Origin: Patescibacteria group bacterium
GTDB taxonomy: Bacteria; Patescibacteriota; Doudnabacteria; UBA920; 2-01-FULL-50-11
Length of the DNA: 13,697 nt
Direction: 5' to 3'
NCBI GenBank assembly: GCA_023485925.1
Contig: JAMDAJ010000015.1
Span: forward strand, 1 to 13,697
The notes under the pieces were generated by a model that did no database searches, had not been told where the DNA came from, and saw nothing but the letters and a program-made list of their open reading frames with translations. Position numbers and translations under genes: made by a program. Positions 6,860-11,789 of this stretch are shown in pieces (position 1 is the stretch's first letter; the number at the start of each line of letters is the position of its first letter).

Positions 6860-6943
6860 ATGATGCGTTTATTCCTCACTACCGACGGATTCTCCAAAAA
6901 ACGTCTGAAAAATTTTACGAATATTTACAAAAACTACTTATGA
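6860..6943 (+). CDS. tiny ORF overlapping the next gene; possible remnant of a peptidase E N-terminus
   Basis: From ATG 6863 (or the adjacent ATG 6860) a frame encodes MRLFLTTDGFSKKRLKNFTN and six more residues, ending at TGA 6941-6943. This stop overlaps the next gene's ATG as ATGA, a typical coupled arrangement. The start resembles the N-terminus of S51 dipeptidase E-like proteins (MKLFLTSxGxxNKK pattern). I recognise this by pattern only. It may be a coupled leader peptide or the remains of a truncated gene. No Shine-Dalgarno site is visible. Confidence 0.35.
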   Translation: MMRLFLTTDGFSKKRLKNFTNIYKNYL

Positions 6944-7566
6944 GTCGAGGAGAAGAATTAGAAAGCTTTCACAGGGCAGAATCCGCCCGTGTGGGGATGC
7001 AAGGTTATATTTCCGAATTCGAGCGCCTGCTTGGACAGCCGGCCGACTCAAGCGGGAGCGAAGGCAACGCAACTTATACGGTGCCCCAGGATAGGATAAT
7101 AACTGACGGCTCGGATAATATTTTAGACAAGGCCCGTGATTCTTATTTTGTGTCAGTCAGTCATGCTTTTGAAAGATTGGTGAGATCCGGTCTGATTTTG
7201 GGTGGGTCGTTGGAAACTTTGCGTGGCCTGTCTGAAACGCTGCGAGAGATTATCGATCATAGCCAAGAGTCAAAACAGCAAATCCCCCAGTTGACTCCCG
7301 AGCAGGCTGAACTCCGGCAGCGGGTTCAGACGGTGCTCAAGGGTGGGAAGGACATCAACGATTTTCTCAACACCATTACGGATCCGGACGAGAAGCGTGA
7401 ACTGGCCATTCGTCTTTACAAAATGCCCCAGGACAGCTTGGTGCCTAGTTCCGGCGAGGTACCGGATGGAATCCGTCGGCAGCGCGAGATCGATATCAAG
7501 AGAGTGGGACAGCTATTAGCTTCTGCCATCCAGATTCTGCATTCGGAAATCGGCGAGCCACAGTGA
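6940..7566 (+). CDS. hypothetical protein, mostly helical, 208 residues
   Basis: No family is recognised. The protein is soluble and charged, without signal peptide or membrane segment. An N-terminal helical part (1-32) is followed by a Ser/Gly-rich linker (about 35-46), then helices with heptad-like hydrophobic spacing (VSHAFERLVRSG, LRGLSETLREIID, AELRQRVQTVL) and a C-terminal helix (VGQLLASAIQILHSEI). It starts at ATG 6940 overlapping the stop of the tiny upstream ORF; no Shine-Dalgarno site is seen, so translation may depend on coupling. A stem-loop terminator follows. Codon use is ordinary and the long open frame makes it likely to be real. Confidence 0.75.
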   Translation: MSRGEELESFHRAESARVGMQGYISEFERLLGQPADSSGSEGNATYTVPQDRIITDGSDNILDKARDSYFVSVSHAFERLVRSGLILGGSLETLRGLSETLREIIDHSQESKQQIPQLTPEQAELRQRVQTVLKGGKDINDFLNTITDPDEKRELAIRLYKMPQDSLVPSSGEVPDGIRRQREIDIKRVGQLLASAIQILHSEIGEPQ

Positions 7567-7627
7567 TTTCGACTTATCTCCTCTTAGTCGACTAATTTTA
7601 TCAGTCTTCACGGCTGTATTTTTTTAC

Positions 7628-7658
7628 AAAAAATCCAAGTATTAAGCTTGGAATTTTT
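7628..7658 (+). terminator. bidirectional terminator between the 208-residue gene and tRNA-Gly
   Basis: TCCAAG (7634-7639) pairs with CTTGGA (7647-7652), flanked by six A on the left and ATTTTT on the right. It could serve both the plus-strand gene and the minus-strand tRNA-Gly. Confidence 0.65.
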
Positions 7659-7703
7659 GAAATTAGGTGAGCAGAGTTTCACCCTGCGCCTTTATACTCT
7701 TTA

Positions 7704-7775
7704 AGCGGGTGAGCAGAATCGAACTGCCATCTCTACCTTGGCAAGGTAGCATAATAGCCACTATACGACACCCGC
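7704..7775 (-). tRNA. tRNA-Gly(GCC), no encoded CCA, in an extended stem
   Basis: Acceptor GCGGGTG/CACCCGC, anticodon stem CTACC/GGTAG with loop TTGCCAA giving GCC, T arm GGCAG-TTCGATT-CTGCT, discriminator U as expected for glycine. Flanking bases 7776-7783 and 7697-7704 are complementary (CTCTTTAA before, TTAAAGAG after, including the discriminator), so the precursor can form a continuous 15-bp stem. A 10-nt copy of the 3' region (GGTGAGCAGA on the plus strand) recurs at 7666-7675. Confidence 0.9.
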
Positions 7776-7891
7776 TTAAAGAGCGCAAAATGTGAAAGTT
7801 TTATAGGAACTCTAAAATACCCTGTAATTTTACTAATATTTGATAAAAATTTCAATATCTAATTTAAGCCATTTTTGGTCGATTTGTAGTC

Positions 7892-7920
7892 TTGACAAAA
7901 TCTCTGTTATATGATAGACT
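7892..7920 (+). promoter_or_regulatory. promoter of the lysozyme-like gene
   Basis: Consensus TTGACA (7892-7897), 17-nt spacer, TAGACT (7915-7920). Predicted start near 7927, giving a leader of about 200 nt before GTG 8126. The sequence upstream (7784-7891) is AT-rich with no gene. Confidence 0.75.
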
Positions 7921-7947
7921 ATAACGTTATTTAATTTTTTGGCCTTT

Positions 7948-8113
7948 GTCATGGGCGTACCTGTTTTTCCTACTTCACGTAGGGTAGGTAGGCCCACCTG
8001 TGACAGCGGCTTGGTGTAAAGCGATGAAAAAATTAAGCGCCGCTATCCTTTACAATTAAGTTTTTTGGACTCCGGGGAAGTTTGCAAAGTACCCGCGGTT
8101 TAAAAAACGGAGT
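7948..8113 (+). promoter_or_regulatory. structured 5' leader with several stems and two possible pseudoknots (riboswitch-like)
   Basis: Visible pairings, in order: GTCAT 7948-7952 with GTGAC 8000-8004; GGGC 7953-7956 and TACCT 7958-7962 with AGGTA 7986-7990 and GCCC 7992-7995; CCTAC 7969-7973 with GTAGG 7979-7983; AGCGGC 8005-8010 with GCCGCT 8039-8044. From inside that last loop, TGTAAAG 8015-8021 pairs with CTTTACA 8048-8054, an H-type pseudoknot. Then GTTTTTT 8060-8066 pairs with AAAAAAC 8102-8108, and its loop bases ACTCC 8069-8073 pair with GGAGT 8109-8113, a second pseudoknot. That last strand holds GGAG, the only upstream Shine-Dalgarno-like site, so folding could block translation. 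I do not recognise a known riboswitch class. Confidence 0.55.
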
Positions 8114-8125
8114 TAAAATTTCGAG

Positions 8126-8719
8126 GTGAGACGCGCATGTAATGCCGGCGTGCTTGCAGGCAGATTTGAGAAATTAAGTCTGCCGGAACAAGCGCTAACC
8201 CTCTTGTCTCTATTGTCCGTGGCCTTGTGGGTTTTTCCCCAGGCAGCCGCGGCCCAAGCTGCCGGAGCTTCCGAATCAAAACGACTTGCCTTTGAAATCA
8301 AACTTGAAAACTTACAATCCACTCTTGATGCCACGGCAGCGCGCGATATTCCCGGAACGAAAGTTTATATCCTAAAAAATTATCTCGAGTCCAAAAATTC
8401 GCCGCTTGTCGACCACGTGGAAACTTTGTTGCTGCAGCCCAACTGGAAAGTGGTGTTGTCCATTTCCCATGCGGAAAGCAACATGTGCAAATACACGCTC
8501 GGCAACAACTGCTGGGGCATCGGCGGCGCCAAATATCACCGGTACTATCCGACTTTTGCCGAAGGCATCGTGGACGCCAGCGCCCTCATCGAAAAATATC
8601 ACGATGGCGGATTAACCACGCCGAAAACCATGATGCGGCGCTGGGTCGGCTGGAATAACCAGTCCTGGATTGCCGCCAACAATCTGGTCCTGTCGCAAAT
8701 TCAGGCCTTGGGAATATAA
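8126..8719 (+). CDS. secreted lysozyme/glucosaminidase-like cell wall hydrolase
   Basis: The 197 residues begin with a signal peptide-like segment: a basic start, then a hydrophobic stretch at about 22-40 (QALTLLSLLSVALWVFPQA) with likely cleavage near AAAAQA. The catalytic-type domain (about 106-197) contains ISHAESNMC, then NNCWGIGG (127-134), a Tyr-rich YHRYYPTF and a C-terminal helical part with MMRRWVGW. This order (Glu, NxWGIGG, aromatic strand) matches the lysozyme-like/glucosaminidase fold, with E117 as candidate acid. C121 and C129 could form a disulfide. The protein probably acts outside the cytoplasmic membrane on peptidoglycan. Start choice is uncertain: GTG 8126 is preceded by GGAG at 8109-8112, 13 nt away; GTG 8150 is another option. 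It is preceded by a structured leader and followed by a terminator. Confidence 0.8.
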   Translation: MRRACNAGVLAGRFEKLSLPEQALTLLSLLSVALWVFPQAAAAQAAGASESKRLAFEIKLENLQSTLDATAARDIPGTKVYILKNYLESKNSPLVDHVETLLLQPNWKVVLSISHAESNMCKYTLGNNCWGIGGAKYHRYYPTFAEGIVDASALIEKYHDGGLTTPKTMMRRWVGWNNQSWIAANNLVLSQIQALGI

Positions 8720-8725
8720 AAGACG

Positions 8726-8758
8726 AAATCCCCCGTAATCACTGCGGGGGATTTTGTT
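8726..8758. terminator. bidirectional terminator
   Basis: AAATCCCCCG (8726-8735) pairs with CGGGGGATTT (8745-8754), then T-rich sequence. It serves the lysozyme-like gene on the plus strand and, with a T-rich run on the other side, the NUDIX operon on the minus strand. Confidence 0.9.
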
Positions 8759-8769
8759 ATCCGCCGTTT

Positions 8770-9213
8770 TTAGAGTTTGGCTTTGTACCTTGCAAAAGCG
8801 AAAGGCAGCTGCGAATGCAGCGGCTCCGGCAGATTATCCAGTCGAAACCAGCCGAGACGGTCGAATTTGTGCGGCTCGTTGATTTTGGCTTTTAGGGGGT
8901 CTACCCGGGCTTTAAAATCTAAAGCTATCCAATGCGTCGGCCGGTCGTCGACAGATGTACGATGCACTTCCCGAAAACCAAGAAATTCAAAGTCCAAAAC
9001 TTCCGCGCCGTACTCCTCCCCGATTTCGCGCCTTAATGTTTCTTCCAAACTGTCGCCAAATTCCAGACCGCCCCCGCCGGTGTCCCAGCGGCCTTGTTCA
9101 TCGCGGGCGTTTTGGCTCCTTTTGGCCAGTAAAAAATTTCCATTCCCGTCATGACAAAAAAATACCACGGTCACGCCGGTAAAGTCCAATCCTTTTTTAG
9201 GAGTTTGAGGCAT
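8770..9213 (-). CDS. NUDIX hydrolase
   Basis: NUDIX enzymes hydrolyse nucleoside diphosphates linked to other groups, often as housekeeping. The 147 residues carry a NUDIX box at 48-70: G48, five residues, D54, seven residues, R62 E63, then E66 E67 and G69. The first conserved Glu is Asp here (D54), while the catalytic REUxEExG core is intact. FTGVTVVFFCHDGNGNFLLAKRS is the expected first strand pair, and RWDTGGGGLEFGDSLEETL leads into the box helix. The substrate cannot be told. It is the last gene of a minus-strand operon, 39 nt after the preceding gene, and ends 12 nt from the shared terminator. Confidence 0.92.
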   Translation of the reverse strand: MPQTPKKGLDFTGVTVVFFCHDGNGNFLLAKRSQNARDEQGRWDTGGGGLEFGDSLEETLRREIGEEYGAEVLDFEFLGFREVHRTSVDDRPTHWIALDFKARVDPLKAKINEPHKFDRLGWFRLDNLPEPLHSQLPFAFARYKAKL

Positions 9214-9252
9214 AACAAGAGTTTGAAGATCGGGTTTTGGTTTTATGTTTTT

Positions 9253-10107
9253 CTACCGTAATCCGGCCAGCCAATGTCGCGGGGATACCGCGGGTACGGA
9301 TTTACTGAAAGGCGCTTCGGGTACCTTAAGTTGAGGAAGTTTTTCCACTAAAATCTGCAGATTTTGCTTTTGGGCCAGTTTGGAAAATTCCCTTTTGCTG
9401 CTGAAAAAGAAATCTAGAGGGAACCACCGGTTCAAATTTTTCAGGCCCCAGGCCGTAAGGCCCGCATGCAGTTCGGTGATGCAGTTGTGCGAAAAAAGAT
9501 TGAAGTAGCGGTTGATATCGGGGAATTGCGGTTTGAGAATTTGCGTTTTGATTTTTTTCAGACGGGCGCGGAAGTGTTCCAACAGCCAGGCGGCGTTACT
9601 GATGCCGGTGATGCGAAGTTTCCACACCGCGCGCATGAATCTTCGGCCGAACTTGTCATAGTAGGGGCGTTGTGGGTCGGAAATATCGTATTTGCCGTTC
9701 GGGCCGGGCGCAAACTCCCCCAATGCCGGTCGAAAAAAATATTCCTCCCAGGTCAGTTCTTCATTTTCGTTGAGTTTGTGGGCAAAATTGAAGATTCGGC
9801 CGTTTACGTTTATCGCGCCGTGCCCAAAAAGTGAGCCAGGATAATTTGGCAGACGTTCGTTGTAGTAAATCTCCAGGAAAGGTTCTGGCGGAACATCTGG
9901 TTCTGGCCAGAGCAGCGCCAGCGGCCGGCCGCTGGCATAGTCGATTTGCGGCAAGGTCCTGCCCAAAACCCGTCGATTGTTGAAATGAATAAAATATCCG
10001 TCCCAAATGGCGGCTTCGGTGAATTTTTTTTCTCCGCGGTCCGTTCGCAGGAATTTTTTTCCCTCCTCCGACACCAACCTGCCGGCCGCGATTTCGCCAT
10101 GATTCAT
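9253..10107 (-). CDS. DUF4105/Lnb_N-like protein, putative cysteine peptidase-fold
   Basis: The 284 residues match DUF4105-type (Lnb N-terminal) proteins by pattern. RLPNYPGSLFGHGAINVNG holds a conserved His (H96) in the FGH position, followed by FNFAHK. LFSHNCITELHAGL near 205-217 holds a conserved Asn-Cys pair (N208, C209). Such proteins are thought to share the NlpC/P60 papain-like fold with Cys-His catalysis. That and any substrate are inference. No signal peptide is evident, although related proteins are often envelope-associated. The ATG overlaps the stop of the glycerophosphodiesterase gene as ATGA, so the two are probably translationally coupled and may act on the same envelope material. 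Assignment rests on two motifs only. Confidence 0.6.
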   Translation of the reverse strand: MNHGEIAAGRLVSEEGKKFLRTDRGEKKFTEAAIWDGYFIHFNNRRVLGRTLPQIDYASGRPLALLWPEPDVPPEPFLEIYYNERLPNYPGSLFGHGAINVNGRIFNFAHKLNENEELTWEEYFFRPALGEFAPGPNGKYDISDPQRPYYDKFGRRFMRAVWKLRITGISNAAWLLEHFRARLKKIKTQILKPQFPDINRYFNLFSHNCITELHAGLTAWGLKNLNRWFPLDFFFSSKREFSKLAQKQNLQILVEKLPQLKVPEAPFSKSVPAVSPRHWLAGLR

Positions 10108-10778
10108 AATCGGTCAGGATAATTGGAAATGATACCGTCCGCGCCCCACTTTTTAAATTTCGCGATCGCCCGGGGGGAGTTGACCGTATAAACGAAAACC
10201 CGCAGGCCAGAATCGTGAGCTTGTTCTATGAGGGCTTTCCTTAAAAAGCGATGATTGAGGATTATCGCTTCGGCTCGGATTTTTTTGGCGAAACTGCGGT
10301 AGCCCCATGGCCAGGCGGCGTAAAGGATGCCTAAGCGAATTTGGTTTGAATGGCGCCGGGCGGTGAGGAGTTCTTGATGATTGAAAGAGGAAATCAAAAA
10401 TTTGTCCCAAGGCCACGTTGGGCTGATGAAGCTTTTGAGGGTGCGCAGGGCAAGCGCCGCCGTTCCCGGTTCCTTTAATTCAATATCCAAGGCCGCCTGG
10501 CCTTGGATAGTTTGAAGGATTTCGGTGAAAGTGACGATTTTGTTTTTTCTTCGGGCGGTCAACGTCTCCAATTCGGTCAGGGATTTGTTTCTCACCCAGC
10601 CCGAGGTTTTGTGGGTACGCAGCAAGTGGGGGTCGTGGATGACCACCAATTCCCCGCTTTTGCAGCAGCGCAGGTCGAATTCGATCATATCCGCGCCGAG
10701 TTCGATGGCTTTTTTAAAAGCGGCCAGAGAGTTTTCCAGCGCGTAGCCACTTGCCCCTCGATGGGCAATTTTAAGCAT
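10104..10778 (-). CDS. glycerophosphodiester phosphodiesterase
   Basis: The GDPD family cleaves glycerophosphodiesters to glycerol 3-phosphate and an alcohol in a TIM barrel with a divalent metal. With start ATG 10778 the protein has 224 residues and opens directly with the first strand, MLKIAHRGASGYALENSLAAF. Catalytic H6 R7, then E15 N16, the E33/D35 metal pair in MIEFDL, H48 in VIHDPHL, E100 and K102 in DIELKE, and the C-terminal FVYTVNSP and DGIISNYPD all fit. A longer frame to 10859 would add 27 residues across a palindrome and is rejected. There is no signal peptide, so it is cytoplasmic. No Shine-Dalgarno site. It is the first gene of an operon with the DUF4105-like and NUDIX genes. 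Confidence 0.93.
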   Translation of the reverse strand: MLKIAHRGASGYALENSLAAFKKAIELGADMIEFDLRCCKSGELVVIHDPHLLRTHKTSGWVRNKSLTELETLTARRKNKIVTFTEILQTIQGQAALDIELKEPGTAALALRTLKSFISPTWPWDKFLISSFNHQELLTARRHSNQIRLGILYAAWPWGYRSFAKKIRAEAIILNHRFLRKALIEQAHDSGLRVFVYTVNSPRAIAKFKKWGADGIISNYPDRL

Positions 10779-10808
10779 ACATAAAAAATTAATGCATCGC
10801 CGGCAAAT

Positions 10809-10930
10809 AAAGCCTCCCCCGCGGCTAGCCGCGGGGCACCCGGGGGCTTTGTTGCCCAAAGTGTCGGCTCCGCCGACTCACTTCCTTTCCGGCCTTCATC
10901 CCCGAAGCAAGCATCGGGGTATTCGGCCGG
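10809..10930. repeat. three consecutive GC-rich palindromes
   Basis: First: CCCCGCGGCTAGCCGCGGGG at 10817-10836, with outer AAAGCC and GGCTTT arms (10809-10850). Second: GTCGGC/GCCGAC at 10863-10877. Third: CCGGCC 10889-10894 with GGCCGG 10925-10930, and nested CCCCGA 10900-10905 with TCGGGG 10914-10919, separated by symmetric 5-nt loops. They fill the spacer between the operon and the tRNA region. Together with the tRNA-like remnants they explain 10779-11065, where I see no gene. The first could act as a terminator in either direction, but no long T tract follows. Confidence 0.7.
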
Positions 10931-10968
10931 GCGGCAATAAAAAGTGTGGCCGGCTTTTCCAATTTTTT

Positions 10969-11005
10969 CGGGATGCCGGGAATCGAATCCGGTCTTCACG
11001 CACCC
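10969..11005 (-). pseudogene. displaced 3' half of a tRNA-Pro
   Basis: The minus strand reads GGGTGCGTGAAGACCGG, a T loop TTCGATT, CCCGG, then CATCCCG and A. It matches the 3' half of the intact tRNA-Pro(CGG) at 11066-11102 at 31 of 37 positions, starting in the anticodon loop. No matching 5' half precedes it. The break coincides with the edge of the inverted repeat at 11000-11021. Confidence 0.7.
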
Positions 11006-11198
11006 TTGCCCTGTTAGATAAAATTTTTACACAGGAGAGAGGAGATAGATTTCCATTTACTGCCTTCGGGGTGCTGGGAATTGAACCCAGTCTACACGCA
11101 CCCGAAGCGTGCGTACTACCGGCATACTCCACCCCGCAGGCAGAGTTAGAAACCTATTCAAATATTGGAAAGCAAATTATCTAACAGGGCGAGCGTGC
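11000..11198. repeat. imperfect 22-nt inverted repeat around tRNA-Pro
   Basis: Positions 11000-11021 and 11177-11198 are inverted copies with 2 mismatches; the core GCCCTGTTAGATAA/TTATCTAACAGGGC is perfect over 14 bp. They lie about 40-45 nt on each side of the intact tRNA-Pro. A 12-nt part (CTCGCCCTGTTA) recurs at 13445-13456. The sequence between the arms and the tRNA has no gene. Confidence 0.65.
11066..11136 (-). tRNA. tRNA-Pro(CGG), no encoded CCA
   Basis: Acceptor CGGGGTG/CACCCCG (C1 start is typical of bacterial tRNA-Pro), D stem GTAT/GTAC, anticodon stem CACGC/GCGTG with loop TTCGGGT giving CGG and G37, T arm CTGGG-TTCAATT-CCCAG, discriminator A. The next bases are AGG, so CCA is added after transcription. 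Confidence 0.88.
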
Positions 11199-11238
11199 TC
11201 CCCGCCCGCCTAACCTGCTTGGTGATTTCGGTAGCCTG

Positions 11239-11250
11239 CCTGCCGGCAGG
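11239..11250. repeat. short palindrome unit (CCTGCCGGCAGG)
   Basis: CCTGCCGGCAGG, within a longer CCTGCCTGCCGGCAGG. A near-identical unit occurs at 13404-13424. Removing 16 nt here on the minus strand restores ATTCCTACCG, the expected 3' T-stem of the broken tRNA-Arg. Confidence 0.6.
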
Positions 11251-11254
11251 GAAT

Positions 11255-11365
11255 TTCACCCCGTCACCCATTCCCCTTGGAGGGAATCGAACCCCCATCT
11301 TATCCTTAGGACGGATCTGCTCTATCCATTGAGCTACAAGGGGGGCTTTTGGGTGACGGGGTGAA
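11255..11365. repeat. perfect 16-bp inverted repeat around tRNA-Arg
   Basis: TTCACCCCGTCACCCA (11255-11270) and its exact reverse complement (11350-11365) flank tRNA-Arg(CCU), leaving 1 nt on the 3' side and 6 nt on the 5' side. The unit is 111 bp. Its upstream edge joins the T loop of a broken second tRNA-Arg(CCU). Confidence 0.75.
11272..11343 (-). tRNA. tRNA-Arg(CCU), no encoded CCA
   Basis: Acceptor CCCCTTG/CAAGGGG, D stem GCTC/GAGC with GG in the loop, anticodon loop GTCCTAA giving CCU with U33 and A37, T arm GGGGG-TTCGATT-CCCTC, discriminator A. The outermost anticodon-stem pair is G-A mismatched (GATCC/GGATA). C at position 1 is unusual for arginine tRNAs. Confidence 0.85.
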
Positions 11366-11417
11366 CCTACATCAACGCCTTAGGACGGCGCTGCTCTATC
11401 TTTTGAGCTACGGGGAG
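11366..11417 (-). pseudogene. tRNA-Arg(CCU) fragment broken in its T loop
   Basis: The minus strand reads acceptor CTCCCCG, TA, D stem GCTC/GAGC, anticodon stem GCGCC/GGCGT around GTCCTAA (CCU), variable TGAT, then T-stem GTAGG and TTC. There the inverted repeat begins. No matching T-stem or acceptor strand follows directly. The D loop (AAAAGATA) lacks the conserved GG, so it is decayed. Beyond the tRNA-Arg unit, ATT and an interrupted CCTAC reappear. Confidence 0.75.
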
Positions 11418-11474
11418 GGAAATGGGGCAGCAGGTCGAGATTTGATTGAAAGCAGCTCGCAATTCCAAACTTTT

Positions 11475-11499
11475 AAAAAGCTGTTATCATTTTAACAGC
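11475..11499 (-). terminator. Rho-independent terminator of tRNA-Ala
   Basis: On the minus strand GCTGTTA and TAACAGC form a 7-bp stem with a 6-nt loop followed by TTTTT. It lies 65 nt downstream of tRNA-Ala. Confidence 0.8.
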
Positions 11500-11518
11500 C
11501 CTCTCCCCTATCAACAAA

Positions 11519-11541
11519 CCGTCCGCGGATATCACGGACGG
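11519..11541. repeat. hairpin downstream of tRNA-Ala
   Basis: CCGTCCG (11519-11525) and CGGACGG (11535-11541) form a 7-bp stem with a 9-nt loop, between tRNA-Ala and its terminator. It may help 3' processing or act as an upstream terminator (TTTGTT follows on the minus strand). Confidence 0.55.
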
Positions 11542-11563
11542 CGATTATCGAGCGGAAAAATTG

Positions 11564-11636
11564 TGGACCTCAGGGGATTCGAACCCCTCGCCTCTTCCAT
11601 GCCATGGAAGCGCTCTACCAAATGAGCTAGAGGCCC
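11564..11636 (-). tRNA. tRNA-Ala(GGC), no encoded CCA
   Basis: Acceptor GGGCCTC/GAGGTCC includes the G3-U70 pair that identifies alanine. Anticodon stem CTTCC/GGAAG with loop ATGGCAT gives GGC. T arm GGGG-TTCGAAT-CCCC, discriminator A, followed by CAA. Confidence 0.93.
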
Positions 11637-11754
11637 GAGGAAAACTTTTTTGCCTCAATAGCATACAATATTTTTGGTCTGTTGGAAAGACTTTTAGTTG
11701 ATGAGATTTTGGCAGGTTTTGGTTGTTATTGAGTAAGTTTTTAAAGCTTAGATT

Positions 11755-11783
11755 TTGACAGATACTTATTTCTGTGTTGTAAA
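11755..11783 (+). promoter_or_regulatory. promoter of the O-antigen ligase-like gene
   Basis: Consensus TTGACA (11755-11760), 17-nt spacer, TGTAAA (11778-11783, 4 of 6). The start near 11790 falls on a GTTTCA-containing near-palindrome (11790-11805), and another (11848-11863) covers the start codon, so a repressor could act here. The surrounding spacer 11637-11855 is AT-rich and holds no gene. Confidence 0.6.
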
Positions 11784-11789
11784 GAGAAA

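Noticed and set aside
7921..8125. Known riboswitch classes (cyclic-di-AMP, cyclic-di-GMP, TPP, cobalamin, fluoride) or tmRNA
   Set aside because: The conserved segments I know for these are not present; left as an unassigned structured leader pending a covariance-model search.
10779..10859. Longer N-terminus for the glycerophosphodiesterase
   Set aside because: The extra 27 residues come from a GC-rich palindrome, and the family starts at MLKIAHRG.
10792..11184. Plus-strand 130-residue ORF
   Set aside because: It crosses palindromes, the tRNA-Pro remnant and the intact tRNA-Pro in antisense; the sequence is low-quality and explained by these.
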